NCBI GenBank assembly: GCA_937890045.1
Contig: CALBXV010000153.1
Span: 1-8,032, forward strand
Reading direction: 5' to 3'
Length of the DNA stretch: 8,032 nucleotides
Source of the DNA: an uncultured archaeon
GTDB lineage: Archaea > Thermoproteota > Nitrososphaeria > Nitrososphaerales > CALBXV01
The position numbers and the translations under genes were made by a program. Each line of letters begins with the position of its first letter. Positions within the stretch are counted from its first letter, which is position 1. Positions 1-8,032 of the stretch are shown one piece after another. A model generated the notes under the pieces. That model searched no databases and was not told where the DNA came from. It saw only the letters and a program-made list of their open reading frames with translations.

Positions 1-2310
1 TCAGGTAAAAATATTGGATCAGATATTCCTAATTTGATATCGCACGCAGAAAGAGTTAGTAAACTTACATTTCCTGATATTAGAAGACACTCTTATTTTG
101 CTAATAGAATAACACAAAGCTATGAGAATGCTCTATCTGTTTACCAAAAGAATTTGGGGGCGCTTCTACAGGCTCCAATTGATCCAAGTGACTTTGTTCC
201 TGATAATCTAGTTCCTCTCTTAGGACAACTACCCTCTGATATAATAGATCCTTACAATAATATTAAAGTTCTAAAGAGTATGCAACAAGACTGGGTAATT
301 AATGCTGAAGATACTTGGAAAAAAGCAAGCGCAGCACAGAAAACTACTTATTCCCAGGAATGGCTAGGAAATTTACACGAACAAATGAGATCTAAAGGTC
401 TAGCGCCTAAAGGAGGATGGGCAAGCGCCCCACATGATCCAAATAAAAAAGTATGGTGGATTGATCCTACCTACGATCAGCGCCTTAATGAATTAACTGG
501 AGATAGTGCAAAAGCAGACTCAGAACTTAAACTACTTTCTAGAAAAAGAAATAAAATTTGGAACAAATGGATTAGGGATCCAGACACCCTGAATATTTTA
601 AGAACAGAAGGAAATATTTTACAACACCAACCTGGAGTCACATGGGGAACAGGCTTTACATATAAACAACAAATAGCAGCATTAGAAGAGGCTCTGCATA
701 AACTAAAGACAGCACAAGGTTTTGGAGTTTCTGAACTAACGCCTACTATAGTGGCTTTAACTGATGATATTGATAACATGTTTAATCTTCGAATGGGCGT
801 AGACTCTAGAGAAGAAGCTCTGTTTGGAAAAGATAAAAAAGCCATTATTGATGAAATTAAAGGCCGTAGACAAGCAGCTTTTGCCGAAGCCGCAAGATTA
901 ACCAAACTATCAGATATTGTTAAACAAACTAAAGAAGAATCGTCCTTGGCATGGAAAGAATTAACTCATATAGATAGATGGAACAGATTTAGACAAGCAA
1001 TAGAACTGGTTGATTCAGCAATATACCACCACAGTTTAGTAAATTCTGATAGACCTCTATCTCCACTTAAAGCTTTTGGTAGTGATAAAGAAATATTAGA
1101 CTTCATTAAAAATGAAGCAGACCCAAAATATCTTAATGCAGTTAGAGATGTTTATACCGAAATATCTGCAGACTATTCAAATGCAGGGTCAAACCTTCCA
1201 AGTGGAACTGTGATTGGTGGTAAAGGAAAAATAATAGGAGATAGATTATTACTAGGAAAAATAGAACAAATAGTAAGAGATGCTTTAGATCAACCATTAC
1301 TAATTCGATCACAGCTTCAATGGAATGCTAAAGACTTATATGAAAATGTAACTGGAAAAAAATTAGGAGATCCTGGTAAAGCTATAATTACAGCCGATAT
1401 GGCAAAAGGAGAAAGAGAATTAGCAGGTATAATAAAAAATTCTATATCTAATTATGAAATTGGACTATCTATGGCAGATAGAAAAAGAATTGGAGATATA
1501 AAAACATTTTCAGCTAGATTAAAAGGAAGAGAAAGATTATATAAAAGTGTCTTTGAATCAACAGGACAAGGAGCTCTATATAAAGCAGCTTACGGAACAA
1601 CCAAATATTCTGATAGATTAGCAAAGATGTTATCAGCTTTTGATAGTAAAATAAAAGAAATAAAAGTAAGCCATGCTAGATTAGTCTCAAGAGCAGCTAA
1701 CGGAAATGAAACGGCAAAAAGACAACTAGTCATTTTAGCAAAAGCAGTGGATGAAAAAATGTCTGTTACTGGATATTCAGAGATGATAAAGGGTCTAGAT
1801 GTAAGTATGGAATTAAAAACTGATCTTCATGGAAATTTAGCACATCAACGAGCTATTCTAAAGATTAAAATTCCAGGAAAAACTACCTTAAAACATAGTA
1901 TACCTTTAGAACGTTTCGGCCAGTTCTCTACCAGTTCCTTCTCAAGACTATATAATTCGGCTCTTTTATTATCCTCAGGGGTTACTCCATCTATTCATAA
2001 TGTAAGTACTATAGGTATTGCTCAAATTGATGAGATGTCTATCCGATCCGAAAAAATAATTAATGATCTTATAGAATCTGGATGGAAAGCTAAGGTTGCC
2101 GAAAGATCAATAAGAAGTATGACAGATCAGTATACGAATCTTGCAGGAACTGCTACGGGACACGTACAGGATCGTATACGAGGAATGAAGGTTGTTTCTG
2201 AAGAATTTGCTGTTCTTGCTGGACAAAAATCTTCCTATTACTATTCTACGCATGCCCTTGGTAGAAAATCTATATTAGCAGATAGAAGTATCAGTAAAAC
2301 AGAATCCACT
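1..2310 (+). other. N-terminal part of visible chain (residues 1-770), unrecognised, helix-rich
   Basis: I recognise no family here. The sequence is rich in Lys, Glu, Ala, Ile and Leu and reads as many amphipathic helices, for example residues 221-240 and 281-320. Residues 100-160 are Trp-rich and Pro/Gly-rich (a W-W-I-D-P run near residue 152), which looks more like a folded globular module. A loop rich in Gly and Lys lies near residues 402-414. Residues 631-700 contain many Ser, Thr and Asn. No catalytic motif was found that survives inspection. By position it precedes the exonuclease module and may be a structural, packaging or tail-passage part of an ejected protein; that role is only a guess. 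Confidence 0.5.
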
Positions 2311-5300
2311 CTGGTTGCGTTCGATTTAGAATTTAGTTCTCCCTATACTACCTTAGCTGGTAGTAGCAGAATGGTTAGAGATCCACGTACCAGAATGTTT
2401 TGGATGAATTATGTTCTCAAGAAAGGATCAGGAGCCAAAGAGAATATTATAAATCATTATATTGTTCCAGATAATTGGTCTGATATAAGAGATAACGTTG
2501 CAAAATTTATGTCCCAAAAACAACAACCCGGAGATTCTCCAGGAGCCGATGGTTTTACTAAATGGTTTGATTGGTTAGATAACAGATTTAAAGAAGCTCA
2601 GAAAGAATTCTCAGATAAAGGTGTTGATATGGTTACACTACGAAGTAGAAATCCAAGAACCGGAAAAGTCGAGAATATCATATTTTATAACGAGAAACGA
2701 TCTATGTTAACATTTGCAAAAGATCTATACGGAGCAGACTCTTTAGATAGAGAAGTAACTTGGCTTGGCCATAATATTGGAACTGCAGATCTAGCAATAG
2801 TAAATAGAAGTGCTAAACGAGTTCTTAGAGCAGCACAAGACGGAATTGATAAATTACTGGATTCAGAAAAAAGAGTGATAGAAAGACTCGTACTTGATAC
2901 AACTCCAGAAACTCTTTTAGCTAAAGGTAAAGTTATTGATACTTATGCATGGGGGCGCTTATTGCAAGTAGGATCTCACGAAAAAACAGCTTTGAGTTTA
3001 ACCAGCTTATTTGATAGTCTGATGGAAGAGGCATCTCAAAAAGTTGTATCTAGAAAATTAGATAAAAGAACTTGGTCTAAACAATTATCAGATGCTGTGA
3101 AAGGATCTGGAGGAAAAATAACAAGAAGTATTAAACATATGATTGATGATCTACCTTCTAATGTTAGAGGATCTATAAAACGATGGATACAAGAAGATTG
3201 GAGAAATGTAGTCTATACATTTGGAGAAGGGGGACACCATGATCCCGGTTTTGATACTAGAACTGATATAATACTTAGAGATCTTTTACACTGGAAAACA
3301 GAAAATATTAGAAACTATAATCCAGCTCTTTATGCAAAGATGATGAAGATTGGAACCCTTTCTGAGGAGATTGTTGAGGGAAGAAGATTTGCGTGGTCCC
3401 AACCTTTAGAGATTGTACAACAATCTGAATTATATGAATTAGATCCCACAGGAAGAGCTCCTGATGGAACTCTACTAAGATCTCATTTATTTGCCTTTAG
3501 TCCAGATCAAGCAAGAGCAGGTCGAGGAGCCCTATTTGGTCCAGAAAATTATTTACCATTTGGACACAAAATGAATCTCCAAAAACAAGCTTATCAGGTT
3601 CTAACACAGAAAGCTTTACTTACTGCCCCTGGAATTGAAGTATCTGCTGCCAGAAATAGTGCATCCAAATCTCTATTCCCAGTATTAGAACACTCTCTTA
3701 GTGATTTAGCCCAAACTGATACTGGATTCTCTATGTGGATGACTGCTACAAGAGCAGCCATTACTAAAGAGTTTTTAATGGAGCAAATGCTGGGAGGACG
3801 ACTAGGCGTTACTCCTAAATCACGACTTCAGATGATGGCATATTATCTTCCTAGTAATAACTCATTAACGGGAGAAGACACTGCCATAATGAGTCCAAAA
3901 TTTAAAGATGCATTTAGACATCTACCGGCGGGAGGGGCAGGCCAAACTTTAGAGATATATGCTCCTTTTGCTAAAGGCTTACTACAAACAGCAGAAGACG
4001 AGTTAGTAGGAGTAACATCTAAAAAATTAACTCTAGCAGGTTGGCTTAGAAAAAATGGAGTTAATTCTGCTATAATTGAATCTGTGGAAGCAACCCATCC
4101 TGGATTAACTTTAAAAGAATTTGTAGAAGCATCTAAGGGATCTGGGATATTACAGCTAGATTTAATAGGACCCCGAACTATTACAGACTTTGATATTGGT
4201 GCTCAAAATATACTAGGTCCTAATACAAATTTAATGGAAGTCAATGGGGTTGCCTCCCCAGTATGGGATGCTAGTAGAAGACTCAAAGAAAATAAATATA
4301 TGACTGGTACAGGAGCTAAATATCATGTTAAGAATCCTATTAAACAAGCTGCTGTATTAAAATCTATAGCATTTGATTACCATAATGAAACCTTTTTATT
4401 TGATATTACCCCAATAGAAACACCTGGTTTTACTAAACTAGTTGATCCTTTGAAACTATTTAAAGGAAATAGCATTGGTTTTGGTAGCGGATTTCTCCTT
4501 GGAGAAGGTATTGGAACAGTATTAGGAGCAAAAAAACCTAGTGTTGCTCAAATGCTGGAAGTTCATATGAGAAGAGCACTAAATATTATTTATAAAAATA
4601 ATCCTGCAGATCCTAACAAACAGAAACAGCTTATTAAAAATCTAATTATAAAATCATTTGAAATAACTGATAGTGAATTTGATTCTATGTTTGATTTAAA
4701 ATCAGCTCCCATATCAAAACTACAGTCCAAAGACTTTGGTACGTCAGTTATTGTACCTGTAGTAAAATCCACCAGCGATATTACTTACTCAAATAATCAA
4801 TTATTTAAGGGAGCAGTTAAAATGCTACAGCTTAGTGGAGTAACTCATGCCGAAGTTAAACAAATGTTTATAGATTTAAGACTAGAAGAGATACATGGAT
4901 ATGCTAAAAAGGTAGGAAGTAGATTAACTAGAGGTGACATAGAAAAACAGCTTAAACAAGTCTATGACTCAATGAGAAATAAACAAAAAGAAGCTATAAT
5001 ACGTATCTCACAGAGTGCATCTATGGAAGTTACTGACCAAGCTGCTATGATAAATGAAATGAGAAGAGTTGTTCAAAAGACCGAAACAGCACTGTGGGAT
5101 CCCTTTTTAACTGTTGAATTCTCAAAATTAGACGTAGAAAAATTCAAAGAACATGGATTATTTGAATCAGGAAATGTAAATTCCTTACTAAAAGGAGTCT
5201 ATACAGAACCTATGGCTCACCTACTTCCATCAGAATTTTCATTAATGGAAACTATTGCAGATGTAAAAGGACCACAAAAACTAGCTACTGATATATATGG

Positions 5301-8032
5301 AACTCCCATAAAGAAAACATGGAGTATGTGGCAAGTTATGTTAATGTATAACGCTACAGAGGGTAATAACGTTTTGAGAACTAATTTGTTTAAACAAGTT
5401 TTACCTAAGATGGGAAAATTTAATAAGAATATAAGTAATGCCTTACAAACTTATTATGCTGCTAGTCTAACTATGAAAAAAGGTTTTACTTTTGATACAA
5501 CTAAAACTTCTTATAGTGGTAGGAAAAAAGTTTTTACATTAAAGGATATTCTTAAAACAACTGAATTAATGAAGGTTGCTAAGGAGCTTAATATAAATGA
5601 GGATTGGGCTACTATACAACAAGTTATGGCAAAGTCCGATAGTCTTAAGACCGAGATAGAATTAATGCTAAAAGAAAATAGACCGGATGCAAGACTAGGA
5701 TTAGTAACTAAAGCAGATCTTGACAAGATTAAATTATTTAAAACCGAAGCAGACACTCTATTTAAATTTGAGCTCCCAGATATAGAAAATATATTTAATG
5801 AAGCTAAAGTAGACGAGGGTGTATTAAAAGTAGTAAGGGACGTTCAAAATAAACAGAAGGCTATGATGATTAGAGAAATGCGAGATACCCTAGTAGAACG
5901 ATCAGCTAGTGCATCAGAAAAACAACAAATAGAACTTATGATAAAACAGTGGGGATTAATGGATAATGTAGCTGAAAGACTAGAAGGAATTATTGTTCCC
6001 TATATTAAAGCAGATGGTCCTCAACCCATACCCGGAGGAAAAGGTGAATTTGTTTTAGGAACTCAAATGAATCGTATAATGCAAGTTACTGACGCAATAT
6101 CTGCATATTCAGAAGAAACTCACAGATTAGCAGCCCAAATTAAAGACGGAAGTATTGGAGAAACAGGGCTTGTTAAGCTTATGGAAGATTATCAAAAAAA
6201 TTCTATGGCTAAAATAGGTGCACCTCTTACCGCTTTAGTATATGAAGGAATTAATAATCATGCTTGGAAAGCTAATCAATTTTATGCAGGAGGCGTTCAG
6301 TATGGGAAAGCAGTTAATAATATAGTTCTTGCTTCTAATATTATTGGAACAATTAGAAATCAAGGAATAGCTGCTAGTGAACAAGTTTTAACTAGATTTG
6401 AGGGTACAAATGCAATCCTTGATGCACTAGGTTCTTTAAAAAAACAAGCAGGAAAGGGACAGGCCCAAGTATTAGATAAGCTTATAGAAGCAACTAAAGG
6501 TATAACCATGGATGACGTTTTACATGGTATATCCAAACCGCAAAATCCGAAAGAAGCTATTGGAAATATCCTAAGAAGTATAGAAGGACAAAAGGGTAAT
6601 TTTTATGGAGTCAAAGGAATGGGACTAAATGAAAGAATCATGCCTTCTGGACAATTTGCTGCATCTTTAATGACAATGCACCAAGGAGATGACTTAAACG
6701 AAATACTTCTCAGGTTAACTGGTACAGATGTAGGTGCAGATAAGGCAGGTAAGGCTATTCTTAAGGGAAAAGTGGATAATTGGATAGCATTAATGACCGG
6801 TAAAAAAAGAGTACAAGATTTTCTAATGCGTATGCCAGCTTTTGAAAATGTTGGAATACAAACTATTTCAGATTCCTATATATGGCATGATGAATTATTT
6901 AGACAAATAGGTATGAAATCTGATGAAATAAATAAAATTGTTACAGTTAATCAAATGGAACTAATGCTAATGGGAGGTGACTTTGATGGTGATTTAGTCC
7001 AAAGAATGCTTCAACTTTCGTCGTTAGGAGACGCCTCTGCACTCACCAAAGAACAAATTATTAATGATTTACAAAGTTACCATGGTCTATCTCAGAAAAA
7101 AGTAAACAAGCGTTATGGTGGGATGAGTAAAACTGATTTAAAAAAGCTGTGGAATACAGCACAAAGAGACTCCGTAAAAATACAAATGGGACAACTAAAA
7201 GAAAATATAAGTTGGGAATCAATGAAAAATGGAAAAGGAGCTCTTTTACAATCAGGAACAGACTATAGCAATATTGTTAACAACATTACAGAAGTAGATG
7301 GAAGATATTTACTAAAGGATATGGGAGAGGAGCAGATGAAAGTCTTAATGGATTCACAAATGCAAGGATATGTAAATACAGTAATAACTGATGAAGCTTC
7401 CGCAGGTATGAGAAGCAGAGCTCTTACCTATATGATTCAGCAAACTCTTGTTGGTCCTGTTGGAGAACAACAAAAAAGATTCGATATAATGTTTAGTGGA
7501 GGTTCCAACTCCCCTATAAGAACTAATGTTATTGAAAAGATAAAGAATATTTCTAATTCTCATAAGATGGATGATAATACCGTGCAATTCTTAGCTGAGA
7601 TTGATGCTAAATTTGATAAAACACAAGCAAATGATTCTAAGTATGTCAGAGAAAGAGCACGAAAATTAGCTACAAGCTTAGAACACGCTTGGGATAGATT
7701 AAATGACTCTGCTGATTTATATTTCTTTGAAGATCCAGGTCCAGGTGCAACTGGTAAACCTGGAAAAATGACGTGGAAACAATCTGGTATGACTAAGCTA
7801 GGTTATCTTAGACGATACTTAGCAGGATATACTCATCATGTTCCTATTGAAAAACAGAAACAGGCAACCAGCAGTGTTCTAGTTTCTATGGAACAAATGT
7901 ATAGAGCTAGAACTCTATTTGGTTATGGATTTTATAATGATAGAAGTAAGGTTGGTTTTAATCAAGCTGTAAAAATGTTATGGAATGGTCTAGATGCTGT
8001 TGACGCCAATGCTAAAAATATGTTACTAGACA
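1..8032 (+). CDS. Giant cysteine-free multidomain protein with DnaQ-like exonuclease and RNA polymerase (DFDGD) core, partial at both ends
   Basis: Frame 1 is open through the entire window (2,677 codons plus one base), so the N-terminus and C-terminus are both missing and no start codon or ribosome binding site can be assigned. Seen directly: an exonuclease-like motif set at residues 771-1100, an RNA polymerase catalytic loop DFDGD at residues 2327-2331, and not one cysteine codon. No signal peptide or clear membrane segment was noticed. Codon use looks even throughout (AGA, TTA, ATA, GGA preferred), which argues for one gene rather than a frameshifted or chimeric assembly. Known of families: giant polypeptides with a DFDGD RNAP motif are typical of crAss-like phages, where the polymerase is packaged in the virion and injected. 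Inferred: this is such a virion RNAP, probably transcribing early genes in the infected cell. Alternatives are another phage lineage with a single-chain two-barrel RNAP, or a giant polyprotein cleaved into separate proteins. Confidence 0.96.
2311..3300 (+). other. DnaQ-like DEDDh 3'-5' exonuclease domain within the giant protein
   Basis: DnaQ-type exonucleases remove nucleotides from 3' ends of DNA or RNA using two metal ions held by four acidic residues, with a histidine as general base. All five can be proposed here: D775 and E777 in LVAFDLEF (Exo I), D930 in WLGHNIGTAD (Exo II, preceded by the usual helix starting N-E-K-R and hydrophobic residues near 897-910), D1085 in HDPGFD, and H1080 exactly five residues before it (Exo III, H-x4-D). 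The V-I-D-T at 978-981 matches the strand before the last helices in this family. The His at position 924 and the six-residue gap to D930 resemble the GHNI-x3-D variant of this fold. Spacings are wider than in DnaQ or RNase T (about 155 residues from Exo I to Exo II, and about 100 from VIDT to HDPGFD), so insertions are likely. The substrate (RNA or DNA) cannot be told from the sequence. Confidence comes from motif order and local context, not from a profile search. Confidence 0.72.
3301..6585 (+). other. Central region (residues 1101-2195), probable polymerase scaffold, possible beta-like barrel
   Basis: No family is recognised with confidence. The first part (1101-1480) mixes short strands, Pro and Gly, and looks globular. 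Residues 1489-1509 form a glycine-rich hydrophobic stretch. Residues 1641-1700 and 1941-2005 are long charged helices that could form coiled coils. Two-barrel RNA polymerases carry a beta-like barrel with two catalytic lysines upstream of the DFDGD barrel, so it is expected in this region. The best local resemblance I see is at residues 1766-1780 (Y-G-T-P-I-K-K then a W/M-rich helix), vaguely like the P-S-R-M segment of the beta subunit; this is weak. The region directly precedes the DFDGD barrel and is most simply read as part of the same enzyme. Confidence 0.4.
6586..7020 (+). other. RNA polymerase beta'-like double-psi beta-barrel with DFDGD catalytic loop
   Basis: This is the metal-binding half of a cellular-type RNA polymerase active centre, which adds nucleotides to RNA on a DNA template. 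The key element is MGGDFDGDLVQ, with D2327, D2329 and D2331 as the predicted ligands of the catalytic magnesium; it corresponds to NADFDGD of bacterial beta' and to the DxDGD of QDE-1/YonO-like and crAss phage enzymes. Fifty residues upstream, R2277-M-P2279 followed by NVGIQ matches the R-x-P...GIQ segment of beta' that contacts the substrate. Further upstream, residues 2196-2212 (G-x2-G-x3-G spacing, then R2212) resemble the switch/first barrel strand G-K-x-G-R-x-R-G...R of beta'. The spacing (about 131 residues from the G-rich strand to the loop) is close to that in beta' as I remember it. No Asn-Ala precedes the loop (Gly-Gly instead), which is typical of divergent enzymes rather than host beta'. 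Confidence 0.85.
7366..7449 (+). other. Candidate bridge helix of the RNA polymerase
   Basis: Residues 2456-2483 form a long predicted helix. The core EASAGMRSRALTYMIQQ aligns without gaps with the C-terminal half of the bacterial beta' bridge helix (TADSGYLTRRLVDVAQD), sharing the Ala, the Gly, the second Arg, the Leu and the Gln at equal spacing. The bridge helix crosses the active-site cleft and supports translocation. It sits about 125 residues after DFDGD, much closer than in beta', as expected for compact single-chain polymerases. This is alignment by eye only. Confidence 0.35.
7450..8032 (+). other. C-terminal part of visible chain, downstream of the candidate bridge helix
   Basis: Residues 2484-2677 continue in frame to the window edge. 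In this enzyme class the trigger loop, which closes on the incoming nucleotide, would follow the bridge helix. The only candidate seen is GPVGEQQKRF...SGG at residues 2485-2501, which faintly resembles the GEPGTQL...R.F..GG segment of beta'; the resemblance is weak and its immediate adjacency to the bridge helix is odd. Residues 2541-2585 are charged helix. Residues 2579-2592 contain a Pro/Gly-rich loop. The polymerase domain probably extends beyond the window. Confidence 0.4.

Noticed and set aside
155..165. 11-base GC-rich word TGGGGGCGCTT, repeated at 2950-2960
   Set aside because: Several repeats of this length are expected by chance in 8 kb, and both copies are in frame within coding sequence with different contexts.
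477..905. 142-codon open frame on the minus strand
   Set aside because: It lies fully antisense within the giant frame and is rich in Ser, Leu and Cys, as expected from reverse-complementing AT-rich coding sequence; it has no recognisable motif.
1876..1887. G-K-T-T resembling the end of a Walker A ATP-binding loop (residues 626-629)
   Set aside because: The required Gly at the start of GxxxxGK[ST] is missing, and no Walker B context is apparent.
3224..3241. GGAGAAGGGGGACACC before an ATG at 3239
   Set aside because: The ATG is out of frame and its reading frame ends after about ten codons; the bases encode the Gly-Gly-His-His part of the exonuclease motif.
4372..4404. F-D-Y-H-N-x4-F-D resembling an exonuclease Exo II motif (residues 1458-1468)
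   Set aside because: There is no accompanying D-x-E or H-x4-D motif set nearby, and a complete set already exists at residues 775-1085.
4590..4772. 60-codon open frame on the minus strand
   Set aside because: It is short, antisense to continuous coding sequence, and shows no family features.
5511..5756. 81-codon open frame on the minus strand
   Set aside because: It is an antisense shadow of the giant frame; its Ser/Leu/Phe-rich composition is an artefact of the opposite strand.
6972..6988. Strong Shine-Dalgarno-like GGGAGGTGA followed by an ATG at 6986
   Set aside because: The ATG is out of frame and meets a stop after three codons. The bases are explained by coding for the Gly-Gly-Asp-Phe-Asp catalytic loop.
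7323..7338. Purine-rich GGGAGAGG five bases before an in-frame ATG (Met 2446), a possible internal start
   Set aside because: Purine-rich Gly/Glu codons before Met are common in this sequence, and a fragment starting after DFDGD would lack the catalytic loop. Nothing else supports internal initiation.
7354..7587. 77-codon open frame on the minus strand
   Set aside because: It is antisense to the polymerase region with no recognisable protein features.

Overview
The whole window is coding sequence. Frame 1 of the + strand is open from base 1 to base 8032: about 2,677 codons with no TAA, TAG or TGA. It is an internal piece of one giant gene whose start and stop both lie outside. No gene boundary, RNA gene, mobile element, CRISPR array, promoter or terminator can be supported. 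The DNA is AT-rich, with strong preference for AGA (Arg), TTA/CTA (Leu), ATA (Ile) and GGA (Gly).

Two enzymatic regions can be read from motifs. Residues about 771-1100 (bases 2311-3300) look like a DnaQ-type DEDDh 3'-5' exonuclease: an FDLE motif, a GHN-x4-D motif, a V-I-D-T motif and an H-x4-D motif, in the right order. Residues about 2196-2340 (bases 6586-7020) look like the catalytic double-psi beta-barrel of a multisubunit-type RNA polymerase: a G-rich switch-like strand, an R-x-P motif, and a perfect DFDGD metal-binding loop. A bridge-helix-like segment follows at residues 2456-2483. The rest (about 1-770, 1101-2195 and 2502-2677) is charged, mostly helical-looking sequence that I do not recognise. 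If a beta-like first barrel exists, it should lie in residues 1101-2195.

A second global property stands out: the 2,677 residues contain no cysteine at all. Together with the giant size and the RNA polymerase core, this suggests a virion-packaged polymerase ejected into the host cell with the phage genome.

The likely source is a tailed phage with a giant virion RNA polymerase, best matched by crAss-like phages (Crassvirales), whose virion RNAP is a very large polypeptide with a DFDGD motif. This rests on protein architecture only, since no neighbouring genes are visible. If correct, the protein would transcribe early phage genes straight after entry, while the exonuclease module could trim RNA or degrade or process DNA. 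The exonuclease-polymerase combination in one cysteine-free chain is the most unusual thing here.
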